From Verrucomicrobiia bacterium (GTDB lineage: Bacteria > Verrucomicrobiota > Verrucomicrobiia > Verrucomicrobiales > DEV007), in assembly GCA_020439995.1 (NCBI GenBank), contig JAGROY010000075.1:1-38597 (forward strand): a stretch of 38,597 nucleotides of DNA, read 5' to 3'. How positions within the stretch are numbered: position 1 is the stretch's first letter; each line of letters starts with the position of its first letter. The notes under the pieces are model-generated. The model did no database searches, had not been told where the DNA came from, and worked only from the letters and a program-made list of their open reading frames with translations. The translations under genes were made by a program, and so were the position numbers. Below, in pieces: positions 1 through 8,569 of this stretch.

Positions 1-1460
1 ACATCATACCAACCGCCCACCCCCTGCGTGGTTGTGTTGAATAATTGGGAATATGCCCCGAAGACATACCATCCAGAGCTGGGCGCAGTCCAGCGCCACC
101 AGATAGAGCCCTGGGCTTCCGGCGTCTGAGGTTCGCCCGGTTCAAAAGTGGACGGCAGGGAAATGCCGTACATTTCCACCGGAGCAACGCTGCCAAGGTC
201 GATTGCATCGGCAAAATCATCATTGCCAAATGGCGCGTCAGAGCCCCCAATTTGAAACTGAAACGTCTGCGGCGGTATACTCTCTGAAGCAGCCGCCACT
301 GCGAAATAGTATTCCGTTCCTGCTGTGAAATTCAGAGGAGGGATCACTTCGCGCAGCCCGGACAGGGAGTTCCCCTCATAGACAAAGAGCTTTAGAGGCA
401 AGTAATGGTCTTCCAGCGCAAGATCGCTGCGATTTCGAGGTGCTGTCCATTTCCACCATACCGAGCTGTTCGGATAGGTGCCTGAACGGGCGTGAAGTGG
501 TTCATCCGGTTCTGGAGCAGGATCGATTCCATAGTTATTCCCTGAGATCGTGATCATCTCGCTCGAGCCGAGATCGATTGCATTGGCAAAGTCGCCGTTC
601 GCAGGCGTCGCGAAGGGATGAATCTCTAGCCGGAACGGAGCTGACAGGCGGTTGGCAGGAGAGTTCGAGGCCCCTCCAGTTACGGCAATCTTGTAAGATT
701 CCCCTCGGGTCATTCGATAGATCTGCATGGCGTCCAAGGAAAAAAATATTCCCAACGGGTTGACGCGCTTAAGCTCTTGCAGCCTGCTGCCCTGAAATAC
801 AACAGCGTTTCCAATTTGCACTAATCCATCATCTGGAGCAGTCCATTCATACCAGACTGACGACGTACTGGGAAAGAAAAGGCCCCGCTCGCCGTCGTCG
901 GATGTGGCTCCAAGTAAATTGCCCGGCACTGAGACGTGCGGACTGCTGCCCAGATCAATTCGGTCCGCGAATTGATCATTTGAACCTGGCTCCGGGACAG
1001 TTTCCACCGTAAGGCGCACATCATCATCGGAGCCGAAGACACAGATCTGGTATTCCTTTCCCGCCACAGCGGAAAATTGAACAGCGTTACTGGAAGGAGA
1101 ACTTGCACTCTGTTCATTCGATAGACCAGCCAACTGTAGCGTATCCACCCGGTCGCCGGTATAAACATACACAAGCGGACTGAGTCCATCCGATTTATCG
1201 CCGGACACACTGATATTGAACCACTCACTCGAAGGCGCAACCCAGCACCACCAGATCGAGCTTTCCGATGTAAACCAATACCCACCCCAAGGGAAAGGTT
1301 CCCCTACTTCTCTCGTTGCACCCGTCAGTTGTCCAGTAACCGAAGCAGGAACCTCAGAGGGGAGTGGAATGCGGTCAGAGAAGAGGTCATTGAGCGGAGG
1401 TGCTCCATGAACAGCCTTTATCAACAGCACACCTAGTATCACCAATATTCGTCGATGCAT
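1..1460 (-). CDS. Secreted PPC-like repeat protein (3'-truncated by window edge)
   Basis: The frame is open from an ATG at 1460 to the left edge (486 codons) with no stop, so the C-terminus is missing. It begins with a signal peptide (MHRRILVILGVLLIKAVHGA), then PPLNDL. At least four modules of about 125-145 residues follow. Each has an N-terminal NDxFADAIDLG-type motif, an acidic EPxEP stretch and an aromatic core such as SVWWKWTAP or SIWWRWTAP. This pattern is typical of pre-peptidase C-terminal-like (PPC) beta-sandwich repeats in secreted Verrucomicrobiota proteins. It is a close paralogue of the gene ending 31 bases upstream, with the same module order and near-identical signal-proximal DNA. 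The two probably arose by tandem duplication and may share a transcript. No catalytic domain is visible. A role in adhesion, matrix or surface binding is inference. No clear Shine-Dalgarno precedes the start. Confidence 0.85.
   Translation of the reverse strand, partial: MHRRILVILGVLLIKAVHGAPPLNDLFSDRIPLPSEVPASVTGQLTGATREVGEPFPWGGYWFTSESSIWWCWVAPSSEWFNISVSGDKSDGLSPLVYVYTGDRVDTLQLAGLSNEQSASSPSSNAVQFSAVAGKEYQICVFGSDDDVRLTVETVPEPGSNDQFADRIDLGSSPHVSVPGNLLGATSDDGERGLFFPSTSSVWYEWTAPDDGLVQIGNAVVFQGSRLQELKRVNPLGIFFSLDAMQIYRMTRGESYKIAVTGGASNSPANRLSAPFRLEIHPFATPANGDFANAIDLGSSEMITISGNNYGIDPAPEPDEPLHARSGTYPNSSVWWKWTAPRNRSDLALEDHYLPLKLFVYEGNSLSGLREVIPPLNFTAGTEYYFAVAAASESIPPQTFQFQIGGSDAPFGNDDFADAIDLGSVAPVEMYGISLPSTFEPGEPQTPEAQGSIWWRWTAPSSGWYVFGAYSQLFNTTTQGVGGWYD
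1309..1406 (-). repeat. Tandem paralogue DNA repeat, copy 1
   Basis: This 98-base segment encodes the residues just after the signal peptide. It aligns without gaps to 4637-4734, with about 12 mismatches counted by eye. It is the strongest DNA-level trace of the duplication that made the two repeat-protein genes. Confidence 0.75.
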
Positions 1461-1491
1461 TTGGATATCTGTTAGGTGTTCGGTTTGAGGT

Positions 1492-4400
1492 CTACCGCGT
1501 GAGCTCGATCTTCACGCGGAAGTACATCTGTGGGATATCGTGGGGGATGTCCCAGAACTGCAGATTATCCTGTGGGGAACTCAGGCGTGAATCTTCGTGC
1601 TGATCCACCCAGTCGCGTCCGTTGACGGAGCGCTGGACGATATCGCGATAGAGCCCTTGGGAGCCATTCAAAACATTTTCAGAAGAGATCCGGTAGCTGA
1701 GACGCCCCCAGTCGTTCGTGATGTGGATGCTCGGTAGTCTGAATCTCTCGAAAATGTCTACCGGATTGGCAATGCTGCGCGTTGGATCGAATCCGAAATA
1801 AAACTTTTGCAGGTTGGAAATTCCGTCGCCGGCAGGATTCGCCTCCGGTGTCCGTTGCTCGATGGGTAAGTTTGGAAAACGGGCGATCCAGTTTTCGAAC
1901 GGGTCGCTATCCACGGGAACAATCTCCAGCGTGACTTGTCTCAGGGCATCCACAACCAGATACTTGGGTCTCCACGCAAACGCGTATTCCTCTCCGGCCA
2001 CAGCATTGACAATGGCGACAAACTCCGAATCAAGGGTGCTTTCATTGCTGTTGACAGGTGCCCTCTTCAGGTCTGCCAACTGAGTGCCGCAATAGACTTC
2101 GAGGTTCGATGCCCCCTCCGCGATATTCCTGATACGGTAAGCGCCCGTCCCCGGTGCCGTCCAGCGCCACCAGATGGCACCTTCTTCGAATCCTCTGGGC
2201 GCTTCTGGCTCACCGATTTCGGCAGAGGCATTGATGCCAGTAACCGTCGATAGAGCCGTGAATACCCGACCCAGATCAATCGCTTCATCGAAGAAATCGT
2301 TTTCAAAGGTGAACGCCTCGTGGATTCTGAGTTGCACAGGAATTTGAGCGTCCACACCTGCCTTTATCGTGTAACGGACACCACTGGTCGCCCTTAGCAG
2401 GATTCCAGAATCTGATGAACCGACTTCGCGAAATCCAGTGGGAATGCGCTGCAGAAGACTGTCGTCACCACCACTGCTGAACACCTCGCACGTGGCATCG
2501 TAGCCTGCATCAACGGAGATCCAGTAGTTCCGTGTTTCGGGTGCCGTCCATGTCCACCACAGCGTGCGTGGCCTTTCCCGCTCGATGCCTACAGGCTCGT
2601 CAGGATCCCGAGTTGCGAGGATGCTGGTGCTCCAGCTCTCGACCGCAAAATCATTCCCAAGATCGATTGCGTCAGCAAGATGATCGTTCACGGGAGGTTG
2701 TGCCAAAGCCAGCTGGAAAGTGGACCGTGCCCATGGATCATTTACGCTGCTCCAATCCTCAGAGTCAATCGGCGCACCGCGATCTCTGCCGATGGATATC
2801 CAGTATTCCGTGCCAGCGTCTGCTTCAAAGGTAAGTCCATAGCCAATGGGCGAGTCGCCGCTTATCAGGCTGACGGGTGCAAGCGATGCTGGATCCTGAC
2901 CGGTGTGAACGCGTACTATCTGCCTCCCATCGGAAGACTGATTGAAAACTGCCGTCCCGGTTTCCGGAGCCGTCCACCGCCACCAGAGTAGCGTGCCATT
3001 GTCCTTCGGGCCGTCGGGCTCCCGCTCGTCCCACGCGGCACCGGGGGAGGTGAACGATTGTTCTAACCAACTCGCGTCCTCCAGTTCAATGGCGTTCTCA
3101 AAGGTATCGTTGCTCGCAGTCGGCAGATGTTCGATTGCAATATAGATCGAATTCTCAACCGGGCCATGGCTGGTTCGATCATACACCGCGAGATAGAACT
3201 CATCGTCGGCGTTCGCCTGAAAATAACAGGGACGCCCTATCGGCCCGTTCCCGTCAAGATCGGTATAGCTGTGACTTCCGATGTTGTAGGAAGCCGGATT
3301 CAAACTGCCCAGTTCGTTACCTGTATACACGCGGGTGCTCAGTCTCAACGAATCCAAACCGTCGCCAGCCACAGCGAAGCTATACATACCGTCCGCAGGT
3401 GCCGTCCATCGCCACCACATCGAACCCCATGTTTGCGGTTGTCGTGGTTCTGTTTGTTCGAACGTGGGCTGGAGGAACCGACCGGCAGACTGCACGGGTG
3501 CATTCCTGCCGAGGTCGATGGCATCGGCAAAATCGTCATTTTCCAGTAACTGATCATAGGCTTCTCCGACCGAAAACGAATAGGATTCCGTCAGCTCCGT
3601 ATCGTTTGCAGCCACGGCAAAGTAGTATTCAGCGTCTGCAGTGAACATCCGCGATGTCACTTCGCGAAGCTCGGCAAGCGAGTCCCCCTGATAGATAAAC
3701 AGCCCAAACAATGATGATGAGGATCCAAGTGTTGAATAGGTGAAGGTTCTGGGAGCTGTCCACTTCCACCACAGCGAAAAGTTACGATAACTCCCATCGC
3801 GGAAATGGAGAGGCTCATCGGGCTCTGGCTCTGGATCGACACCCCAGATATCTCCGCTGATCCTGATACTCTCAGCGGAGCCGAGATCGATCGCATCGGC
3901 AAAGTCGCCATTGGCGGCTGGTTCAAACGGGTGCATCTCCAACCGGAACGGATCGTTCAGTCGATAGTCAGGGATGTTCGAGCTACTCCGATTGACGATC
4001 GCGATCTTGTAAGACTGGCCCCGCACAGGACGGAAGAATACGCCCTGGTAGTAGACATTGTTGATGCGCTCCAGCTGTTCCAGCGTTTCGCCCTGATAGA
4101 TGTAGATAGTGGAATTGCTGAGGTAACCAAATCGAACCAGTGAATCGTCTGGAGCAGTCCACTCGTACCATACCGACTGCCCGCGATGGGCCGCAGGTTC
4201 GCCGGGCTCCATCGTCGCGCCAAGAAAGTTTCCGGGCATCGAGACGTTCCGCGCGTTGCCGAGGTTGATTCGATCTGCGAAGTTGTCATTTGATCCAAGC
4301 GAGGGAATCGACTCCACTGTGAGCTGCACTTCTTCCTCAACACTGCTGGAGAGAGAACTGACGCGGATCTGATACTCCGTTCCCGCCGTAGCAATGAACT

Positions 4401-4788
4401 GAATGCTGCGGGCTTCGGGGGCACCTGAGCCAAGCAGCCGCGTGGCTGAGAGCCCCACCGTTCGAAGTGCATCCACCCGGCTTCCGGTATAGACGTTCGT
4501 GGATGTCGTCATCTGCAGCGGATTGCGGCCAAAGGAGCTGATATCAAACCACCCTGTGGATGGCGCTATCCACGACCACCAGATCGAAGCCTGTGGGCGA
4601 TACCGATATTGTCCCTGAAGGTTAGGTTCGCTCAGTTCTCTCGTTGCACCTGTCAGCCGTCCAGTGACCGAAACAGGAACCTTAGACGGAAGCGGAATGC
4701 GGTCGGAGACGAGGTCATTGACCGGAGGTGCTCCAGAAGCACATTGCAAGACCAGAATAAATAAAATGACACCGTATCGTAACCTCAT
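1492..4788 (-). CDS. Secreted seven-module PPC-like repeat protein
   Basis: 1098 residues. A signal peptide (about 1-20) is followed by seven PPC-like modules starting near residues 22, 165, 292, 416, 559, 698 and 828. Each carries a variant of NDDFADAIDLG, then an EPxEP stretch, then WWRWTAP. Residues about 960-1005 form a linker (PAGDGISNLQKFYFGFDP) resembling the thrombospondin type 3-like stretch common near the C-termini of Verrucomicrobiota secreted proteins. A terminal beta-rich segment ends in YFRVKIELTR, a common ending in that group. No enzyme motif was found, so a structural or binding role at the cell surface is inferred. The start codon lies in a short inverted repeat (4786-4801, CATTGT-N4-ACAATG), which might affect initiation. 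The next gene downstream is its partial paralogue, 31 bases away. Confidence 0.9.
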   Translation of the reverse strand: MRLRYGVILFILVLQCASGAPPVNDLVSDRIPLPSKVPVSVTGRLTGATRELSEPNLQGQYRYRPQASIWWSWIAPSTGWFDISSFGRNPLQMTTSTNVYTGSRVDALRTVGLSATRLLGSGAPEARSIQFIATAGTEYQIRVSSLSSSVEEEVQLTVESIPSLGSNDNFADRINLGNARNVSMPGNFLGATMEPGEPAAHRGQSVWYEWTAPDDSLVRFGYLSNSTIYIYQGETLEQLERINNVYYQGVFFRPVRGQSYKIAIVNRSSSNIPDYRLNDPFRLEMHPFEPAANGDFADAIDLGSAESIRISGDIWGVDPEPEPDEPLHFRDGSYRNFSLWWKWTAPRTFTYSTLGSSSSLFGLFIYQGDSLAELREVTSRMFTADAEYYFAVAANDTELTESYSFSVGEAYDQLLENDDFADAIDLGRNAPVQSAGRFLQPTFEQTEPRQPQTWGSMWWRWTAPADGMYSFAVAGDGLDSLRLSTRVYTGNELGSLNPASYNIGSHSYTDLDGNGPIGRPCYFQANADDEFYLAVYDRTSHGPVENSIYIAIEHLPTASNDTFENAIELEDASWLEQSFTSPGAAWDEREPDGPKDNGTLLWWRWTAPETGTAVFNQSSDGRQIVRVHTGQDPASLAPVSLISGDSPIGYGLTFEADAGTEYWISIGRDRGAPIDSEDWSSVNDPWARSTFQLALAQPPVNDHLADAIDLGNDFAVESWSTSILATRDPDEPVGIERERPRTLWWTWTAPETRNYWISVDAGYDATCEVFSSGGDDSLLQRIPTGFREVGSSDSGILLRATSGVRYTIKAGVDAQIPVQLRIHEAFTFENDFFDEAIDLGRVFTALSTVTGINASAEIGEPEAPRGFEEGAIWWRWTAPGTGAYRIRNIAEGASNLEVYCGTQLADLKRAPVNSNESTLDSEFVAIVNAVAGEEYAFAWRPKYLVVDALRQVTLEIVPVDSDPFENWIARFPNLPIEQRTPEANPAGDGISNLQKFYFGFDPTRSIANPVDIFERFRLPSIHITNDWGRLSYRISSENVLNGSQGLYRDIVQRSVNGRDWVDQHEDSRLSSPQDNLQFWDIPHDIPQMYFRVKIELTR
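4637..4734 (-). repeat. Tandem paralogue DNA repeat, copy 2
   Basis: Counterpart of 1309-1406, encoding the first residues of mature sequence in the complete repeat protein. The ungapped match spans the same codons in both genes. Confidence 0.75.
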
Positions 4789-4867
4789 TGTGTTTACAAT
4801 GAGTCACAATTCATCACCTTTCAAGACATTCTCATCATTAAATTCAGACCTCCTGGACTCCCCCTCT

Positions 4868-5293
4868 TCAGGGCACACCGCCAGCCCGTTGCCGCTGCAA
4901 TTGCCATCGTTCCGCTTCAAAGCGCTCCGCAAATCCTGGAGGCTTCAGCTCTGGGTAATACTCAAAAACACCTTCGCCAAGCGTTGCGAGTTTTTCGATC
5001 CCGCGGCGCACGCGTGCAGTTCCCGGCGCACTGGCGACCTCCCGAAAGAGATAAGGATGGTGGGAAAAGGCAACGCCGATCAGCGCCATCTGGTAGTAAG
5101 CGTAGGCGCCGTCGGCCGGGTAGTTCATCAGCTCTTTAAGCTGTGGAGTCACCGGTTGGCCATCCAGTCGATCGGCCAGAGCCTTAAGATCCTCATAGCG
5201 GTTCGGGGTGCGCACCATCATGATGGACCCAGCAATTAGCACTGTAACGATAGCGGACATCGCTCTCACAGGTTTTGCGTTGCAAGTATTCAT
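4868..5293 (-). CDS. Hypothetical protein with N-terminal membrane segment
   Basis: 141 residues from the ATG at 5293; an ATG 33 bases upstream is possible. I prefer the shorter start because it puts the hydrophobic segment (AMSAIVTVLIAGSIMMV, residues about 11-27) near the N-terminus as a signal anchor. The remainder is soluble, with a helical middle (YEDLKALADRLDGQPVTPQL, then LKELMNYPADGAYAYYQMAL) and a basic C-terminus. I do not recognise a family. It lies between the long repeat protein downstream on the same strand and a divergent small membrane-protein gene. Nothing in the context gives it a role. Confidence 0.6.
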   Translation of the reverse strand: MNTCNAKPVRAMSAIVTVLIAGSIMMVRTPNRYEDLKALADRLDGQPVTPQLKELMNYPADGAYAYYQMALIGVAFSHHPYLFREVASAPGTARVRRGIEKLATLGEGVFEYYPELKPPGFAERFEAERWQLQRQRAGGVP

Positions 5294-5392
5294 AGGTTTT
5301 CCATGATACTGGCGGACAGTGAGCAATGACTAACCGTAATCGCGTATCGACGCTATCCAGTTCTGCAGGATTTTCTCAACTGGGTTGGCTTT

Positions 5393-5620
5393 GTGGTGAT
5401 CGCGGCGATTGCTCTACTCGTTTTTTATGGCACCCCATTCGTTGAGCGAAAATACAACGACTCCCTCACTTTGCGAGCAATGCAAATTGCGAATACCATC
5501 GCTTCATTCGCCGCCGATGCGCAAGCCGCCAGGAATCTGTCGATTGAGCAGTTAATCCAGAGCCAGCGATTGAAACGGTATCCGATTCGCCGGCTCTATA
5601 AATCCGCGCTCGGAATGTAG
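5393..5620 (+). CDS. Small single-pass membrane protein, possibly frameshifted at its 5' end
   Basis: From a GTG at 5393 the frame encodes 75 residues: a hydrophobic segment (VVIAAIALLVFYGTPFV), then a helical stretch (RAMQIANTIASFAADAQAAR) and a basic tail. The same frame is open upstream to 5330 and would encode YRRYPVLQDFLNWVGF, which continues the protein naturally but has no start codon. An ATG at 5326 lies one frame off and would supply MTNRNR. A single-base indel near 5344-5346 would join them. The helix after the membrane segment loosely resembles small pseudopilin-like proteins of Verrucomicrobiota, but the GFTLIE cleavage motif is absent. I cannot name a family. Confidence 0.5.
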   Translation: MVIAAIALLVFYGTPFVERKYNDSLTLRAMQIANTIASFAADAQAARNLSIEQLIQSQRLKRYPIRRLYKSALGM

Positions 5621-5656
5621 TGGAAGCCGGGGGCGGTCGCGGCTAGAATCTGTCGC

Positions 5657-7345
5657 ATGACTAAACTAGGAAAGCTTGTTTTCACTCTGGTTATTTTGGG
5701 CATCGCGACGTTCGCGGTGATCAATTGGTGGCCAAAAGTAAAGCCAGGAGCGCCAACCGTCGCGCAGGCGACTACTGACTCAGCGGCAACGCCTCGTGAG
5801 GATTCTGAGGCTGCTGCCCCTGCTGCGCCGGTGGACTTCCTTAACGTTCCAGATGAAGTGCCGCAGCTACCTGCTCCACAGCCTTATCAGGTGAAGGACA
5901 ACACGATTCTGATCGAGCTGAGCGAGTATGCAGGCTACGCGGGATTGTTCGTCGCCAATGGCGGACTGGCTCCCAGCGAGGATTCGTTTTTCTTCAAAAA
6001 CTACGGATTCAAGGTCGAGTTCAAATTGAGCGAAGAGGACAGCTGGGCAGCGCTTAACCGTGGCGAGATGGCGGGATCTTCAACAACGGTCGACGTGCTG
6101 GCAGCTTATGGTCGGCAGATGAACGTCACGGTTCCCGCGCAGATCTGCTATTCCCGCGGTGCCGATGGCATCGTGGTGCGATCGGAGATTCGCCGCATCA
6201 ATGACCTGAAAGGCAAGGTGCTCACGGCTGCGCCACTCAACGAGACGGAGTTCTTCATTCGCTACCTGGCGTCAGAGGCAGACCTGCAGGTGAACCGGAT
6301 GGCGTCAATCAATGAGAAGCCAGACCCCAACAGTGTGAATTTGTTGTTCTGCGAGGATTCATTCGTCGGAGCCGATGCCTTTCTCGCGGACTTGATCGCA
6401 GGAGGCAACCGCATCCACGGCTGCGTGACCTGGGCGCCGAAGACGACCGAAGTGGTGGAAGCCAGCGAAGGCAAGGCACGGCAAATCACAGATAACCGCA
6501 ACCTGCTGATCATTTCCGACATCCTCATGTTCAACAAAGGCTTTGCCGCCGAGCACCCTGAGATGGTCAAGGGCGTCGTGCATGGACTGGTCTGGGGCAA
6601 CGATCAGGTGCGCACGAATCCGGCAAAGTATCACCCGTTCATCGCGGAGGTGTTCAAGGACTACGAGTGGACTGTCGAGGACGCGAAGTCCGAGCTGGAG
6701 AAGGTTCATCTCAGCAACCTGCCCGAGAATCTCGCATTCTTCTCAGGACAGATCGATGCTGCCGGCAGCTTTGAGGGCATCTACCAGTCATCGACCATCG
6801 CCTACGGCAGCAAGATCGTGAAGAACCCTGCGCCTGCGAGTTACTTCCTCGATCTCAAGCCCCTAGAGGAACTTCAGGCGAGCGGCGAATTCGCCGGCCA
6901 GAAGATGTCGATTGAGCCCATCCGCTCGTCGGCCCGGTCCCCCATCGAGCAGGATCCACTGTTGAGTCGCAACATCCGGTTCCTGTTCGAGCCTAACTCC
7001 ACCAACTTGGACATGCAGCAGACGATCAATGACGAATACCTTGCAACCGTGAAAAAAATGCTGCAGGTAAGTCCCGGATCGATCGTGCTCTTACGCGGAC
7101 ATGTGGACGATTCTCTGGTCGGGCAATTTCGATCTCAGGGTGGTGAAAGCCTTGTCAAAACCATGGCACTGAAAGCGATGCAGATGAGCAAAGACCGAGC
7201 GGAAGAAGTGAAGCGATTGCTGATCGAGAAACAACAGATCGCCGCTGAGCGAATCGAGTTGATCGGTCGTGGCTGGGAAGAGCCACTGGGTAAGGATGCG
7301 GATCAGAACCGCCGAGTGGAAGTGCAGTGGTTCACTGTCGAGTAG
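5657..7345 (+). CDS. Solute-binding-protein-like domain fused to OmpA C-terminal domain
   Basis: 562 residues. An N-terminal membrane segment (LVFTLVILGIATFAVINWW) is followed by an Ala/Pro-rich linker. Residues about 75-400 resemble NMT1/SsuA/TauA-type periplasmic binding proteins, with motifs such as EYAGYAGLFVANGGL, GEMAGSSTTVDVLAA, LKGKVLTAAPLNETEFFIRY and FNKGFAAEHPEMVKG. Residues about 430-560 form an OmpA/MotB-like peptidoglycan-binding domain (NIRFLFEPNSTNLD, LLRGHVDDS, RAEEVKRLLIEKQQI, ELIGRGWEEP, NRRVEVQW). The protein is probably anchored in the inner membrane, with a ligand-sensing domain and a cell-wall-binding domain in the periplasm. No ABC permease or ATPase lies nearby, so it is unlikely to be an ordinary importer component. 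The coiled-coil membrane protein gene starts 20 bases after its stop, suggesting one operon. The ligand is unknown. Confidence 0.85.
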   Translation: MTKLGKLVFTLVILGIATFAVINWWPKVKPGAPTVAQATTDSAATPREDSEAAAPAAPVDFLNVPDEVPQLPAPQPYQVKDNTILIELSEYAGYAGLFVANGGLAPSEDSFFFKNYGFKVEFKLSEEDSWAALNRGEMAGSSTTVDVLAAYGRQMNVTVPAQICYSRGADGIVVRSEIRRINDLKGKVLTAAPLNETEFFIRYLASEADLQVNRMASINEKPDPNSVNLLFCEDSFVGADAFLADLIAGGNRIHGCVTWAPKTTEVVEASEGKARQITDNRNLLIISDILMFNKGFAAEHPEMVKGVVHGLVWGNDQVRTNPAKYHPFIAEVFKDYEWTVEDAKSELEKVHLSNLPENLAFFSGQIDAAGSFEGIYQSSTIAYGSKIVKNPAPASYFLDLKPLEELQASGEFAGQKMSIEPIRSSARSPIEQDPLLSRNIRFLFEPNSTNLDMQQTINDEYLATVKKMLQVSPGSIVLLRGHVDDSLVGQFRSQGGESLVKTMALKAMQMSKDRAEEVKRLLIEKQQIAAERIELIGRGWEEPLGKDADQNRRVEVQWFTVE

Positions 7346-7365
7346 CAGCTTCCGCATTGCCCCTG

Positions 7366-8334
7366 ATGTCAGGATTCCAGAGACTCAAAGCCTTTGCCAA
7401 AAGCCCGCATCATGCGTGGCTTGCGCTCATGACAGTAGGTGTAGGCATCGCAACGGCGGAGCCGCTCTACGCGATCATCGGCACTGCGGCGTATGCGTTA
7501 GGCTGGGTGTTCGGGCCCGACACGTCGCTGTTCAAGAAGTGGCTGCAGAAGAAACAATCGATCCACACGGAAGCGCAGGCTAGCCAGGAGCAGTATGATT
7601 TTGCGCAGCAGCGCATGAAGCTCTACCGCTCGTTGTCGCATCCGCTGCAAGTGAATTACGATATCCTCTCCGGACTCGCGGCCGAGATCGAACGTGACCT
7701 GCGCGAGAGCCCAAGCGCCGCTCAGTCGCTGGCGGTTGATACCCAGTTGCACCAGGTGGATGCGCTCATGTGGACGTATCTGCGTCTGCTGCACACGGAA
7801 GAGACGATCAAGAATCACCTCAGCCGCGAGCGTAGCGAAGAACTTCCCGCCCGCATCCGCGAGATGCCGGAGAAGATTGAGAAGCTGGAGAAAGAGATCA
7901 CCGCACTGGAGGCCGATGGCAGCAAGCCGGGGCTCCTCGAAACCAAGCGACGACTGCTCGACTCCCAGCGCGAGCGGCTGGGGATGCTCGAGAAGCGGGC
8001 CGCCAAGCTGGAGGAATCCGAGGCCAATCTTGAACTTGCCGAGTCTGAGCAAAGGCGCGTCGTCGGCCTGGTAAAATTGCTCGCGGGCGAGCTGCAAAGC
8101 GCGTCCCAGGATGCGGGCAGCTTCTCACGCCACATCGACTCCAGCGCCAGCCAGCTTGGACAAACGAACGAATGGCTGGCGCAACTCGATGAACTGGAAC
8201 TCGACGACGACATCGAGGCATTTCCCCAGCAGGTCGCAAACCGGGTAGGCTTCGCCGTCCCCAGCGGCAACCGCAACCCGCCGCCCATCCCAACCCAAGG
8301 CACCCGCCAAGGCCGCAGCAAGCAGCGCGAGTAG
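7366..8334 (+). CDS. Coiled-coil membrane protein
   Basis: 322 residues from the ATG at 7366. An in-frame upstream ATG at 7327 would overlap the previous gene and adds no recognisable sequence. A hydrophobic hairpin near the N-terminus (WLALMTVGVGIATAEPLYAI, then GTAAYALGWVFG) is followed by a long, highly charged helical region, residues about 50-270. It is rich in Glu, Lys, Arg and Leu with heptad character (EKIEKLEKEITALEADG, RRLLDSQRERLGMLEKRAAK). The C-terminus is a low-complexity Pro/Arg tail. No enzymatic motif is seen. The general shape, a membrane hairpin plus cytoplasmic coiled coil, is reminiscent of XpaC- or PspA-like stress proteins, but I see no specific signature. The position directly after the SBP-OmpA gene suggests the two work together across the inner membrane; this is inference. 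Confidence 0.75.
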   Translation: MSGFQRLKAFAKSPHHAWLALMTVGVGIATAEPLYAIIGTAAYALGWVFGPDTSLFKKWLQKKQSIHTEAQASQEQYDFAQQRMKLYRSLSHPLQVNYDILSGLAAEIERDLRESPSAAQSLAVDTQLHQVDALMWTYLRLLHTEETIKNHLSRERSEELPARIREMPEKIEKLEKEITALEADGSKPGLLETKRRLLDSQRERLGMLEKRAAKLEESEANLELAESEQRRVVGLVKLLAGELQSASQDAGSFSRHIDSSASQLGQTNEWLAQLDELELDDDIEAFPQQVANRVGFAVPSGNRNPPPIPTQGTRQGRSKQRE

Positions 8335-8569
8335 CGAGCGGTTCTCTGGAGCTGGGGATTTTTCAGCGAGGACACCAGGTACTATCAGATCCGGCACAGG
8401 CACGGAGCGCGGGAAGTGGCCGAAGTGATCACCCCCCGCAACCCGCAACCCGCGAATCAGTCACCGTATTGCTTCATGTTAACTCACTCGCGGTACGAAG
8501 TCGGCCGACATGCGCTTACGGATTTGGAAATCCGCGAGCCCAGCCTCGCGTTGTCACTTCAGAAGCGAT

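Noticed and set aside
7498..8097. Minus-strand frame of 199 residues opposite the coiled-coil gene
   Set aside because: It is a mirror of regular GAG/CTG-rich codons in the coiled-coil gene.
8441..8458. GCAACCC direct repeat
   Set aside because: Only two short copies; no array, spacer structure or adjacent element.
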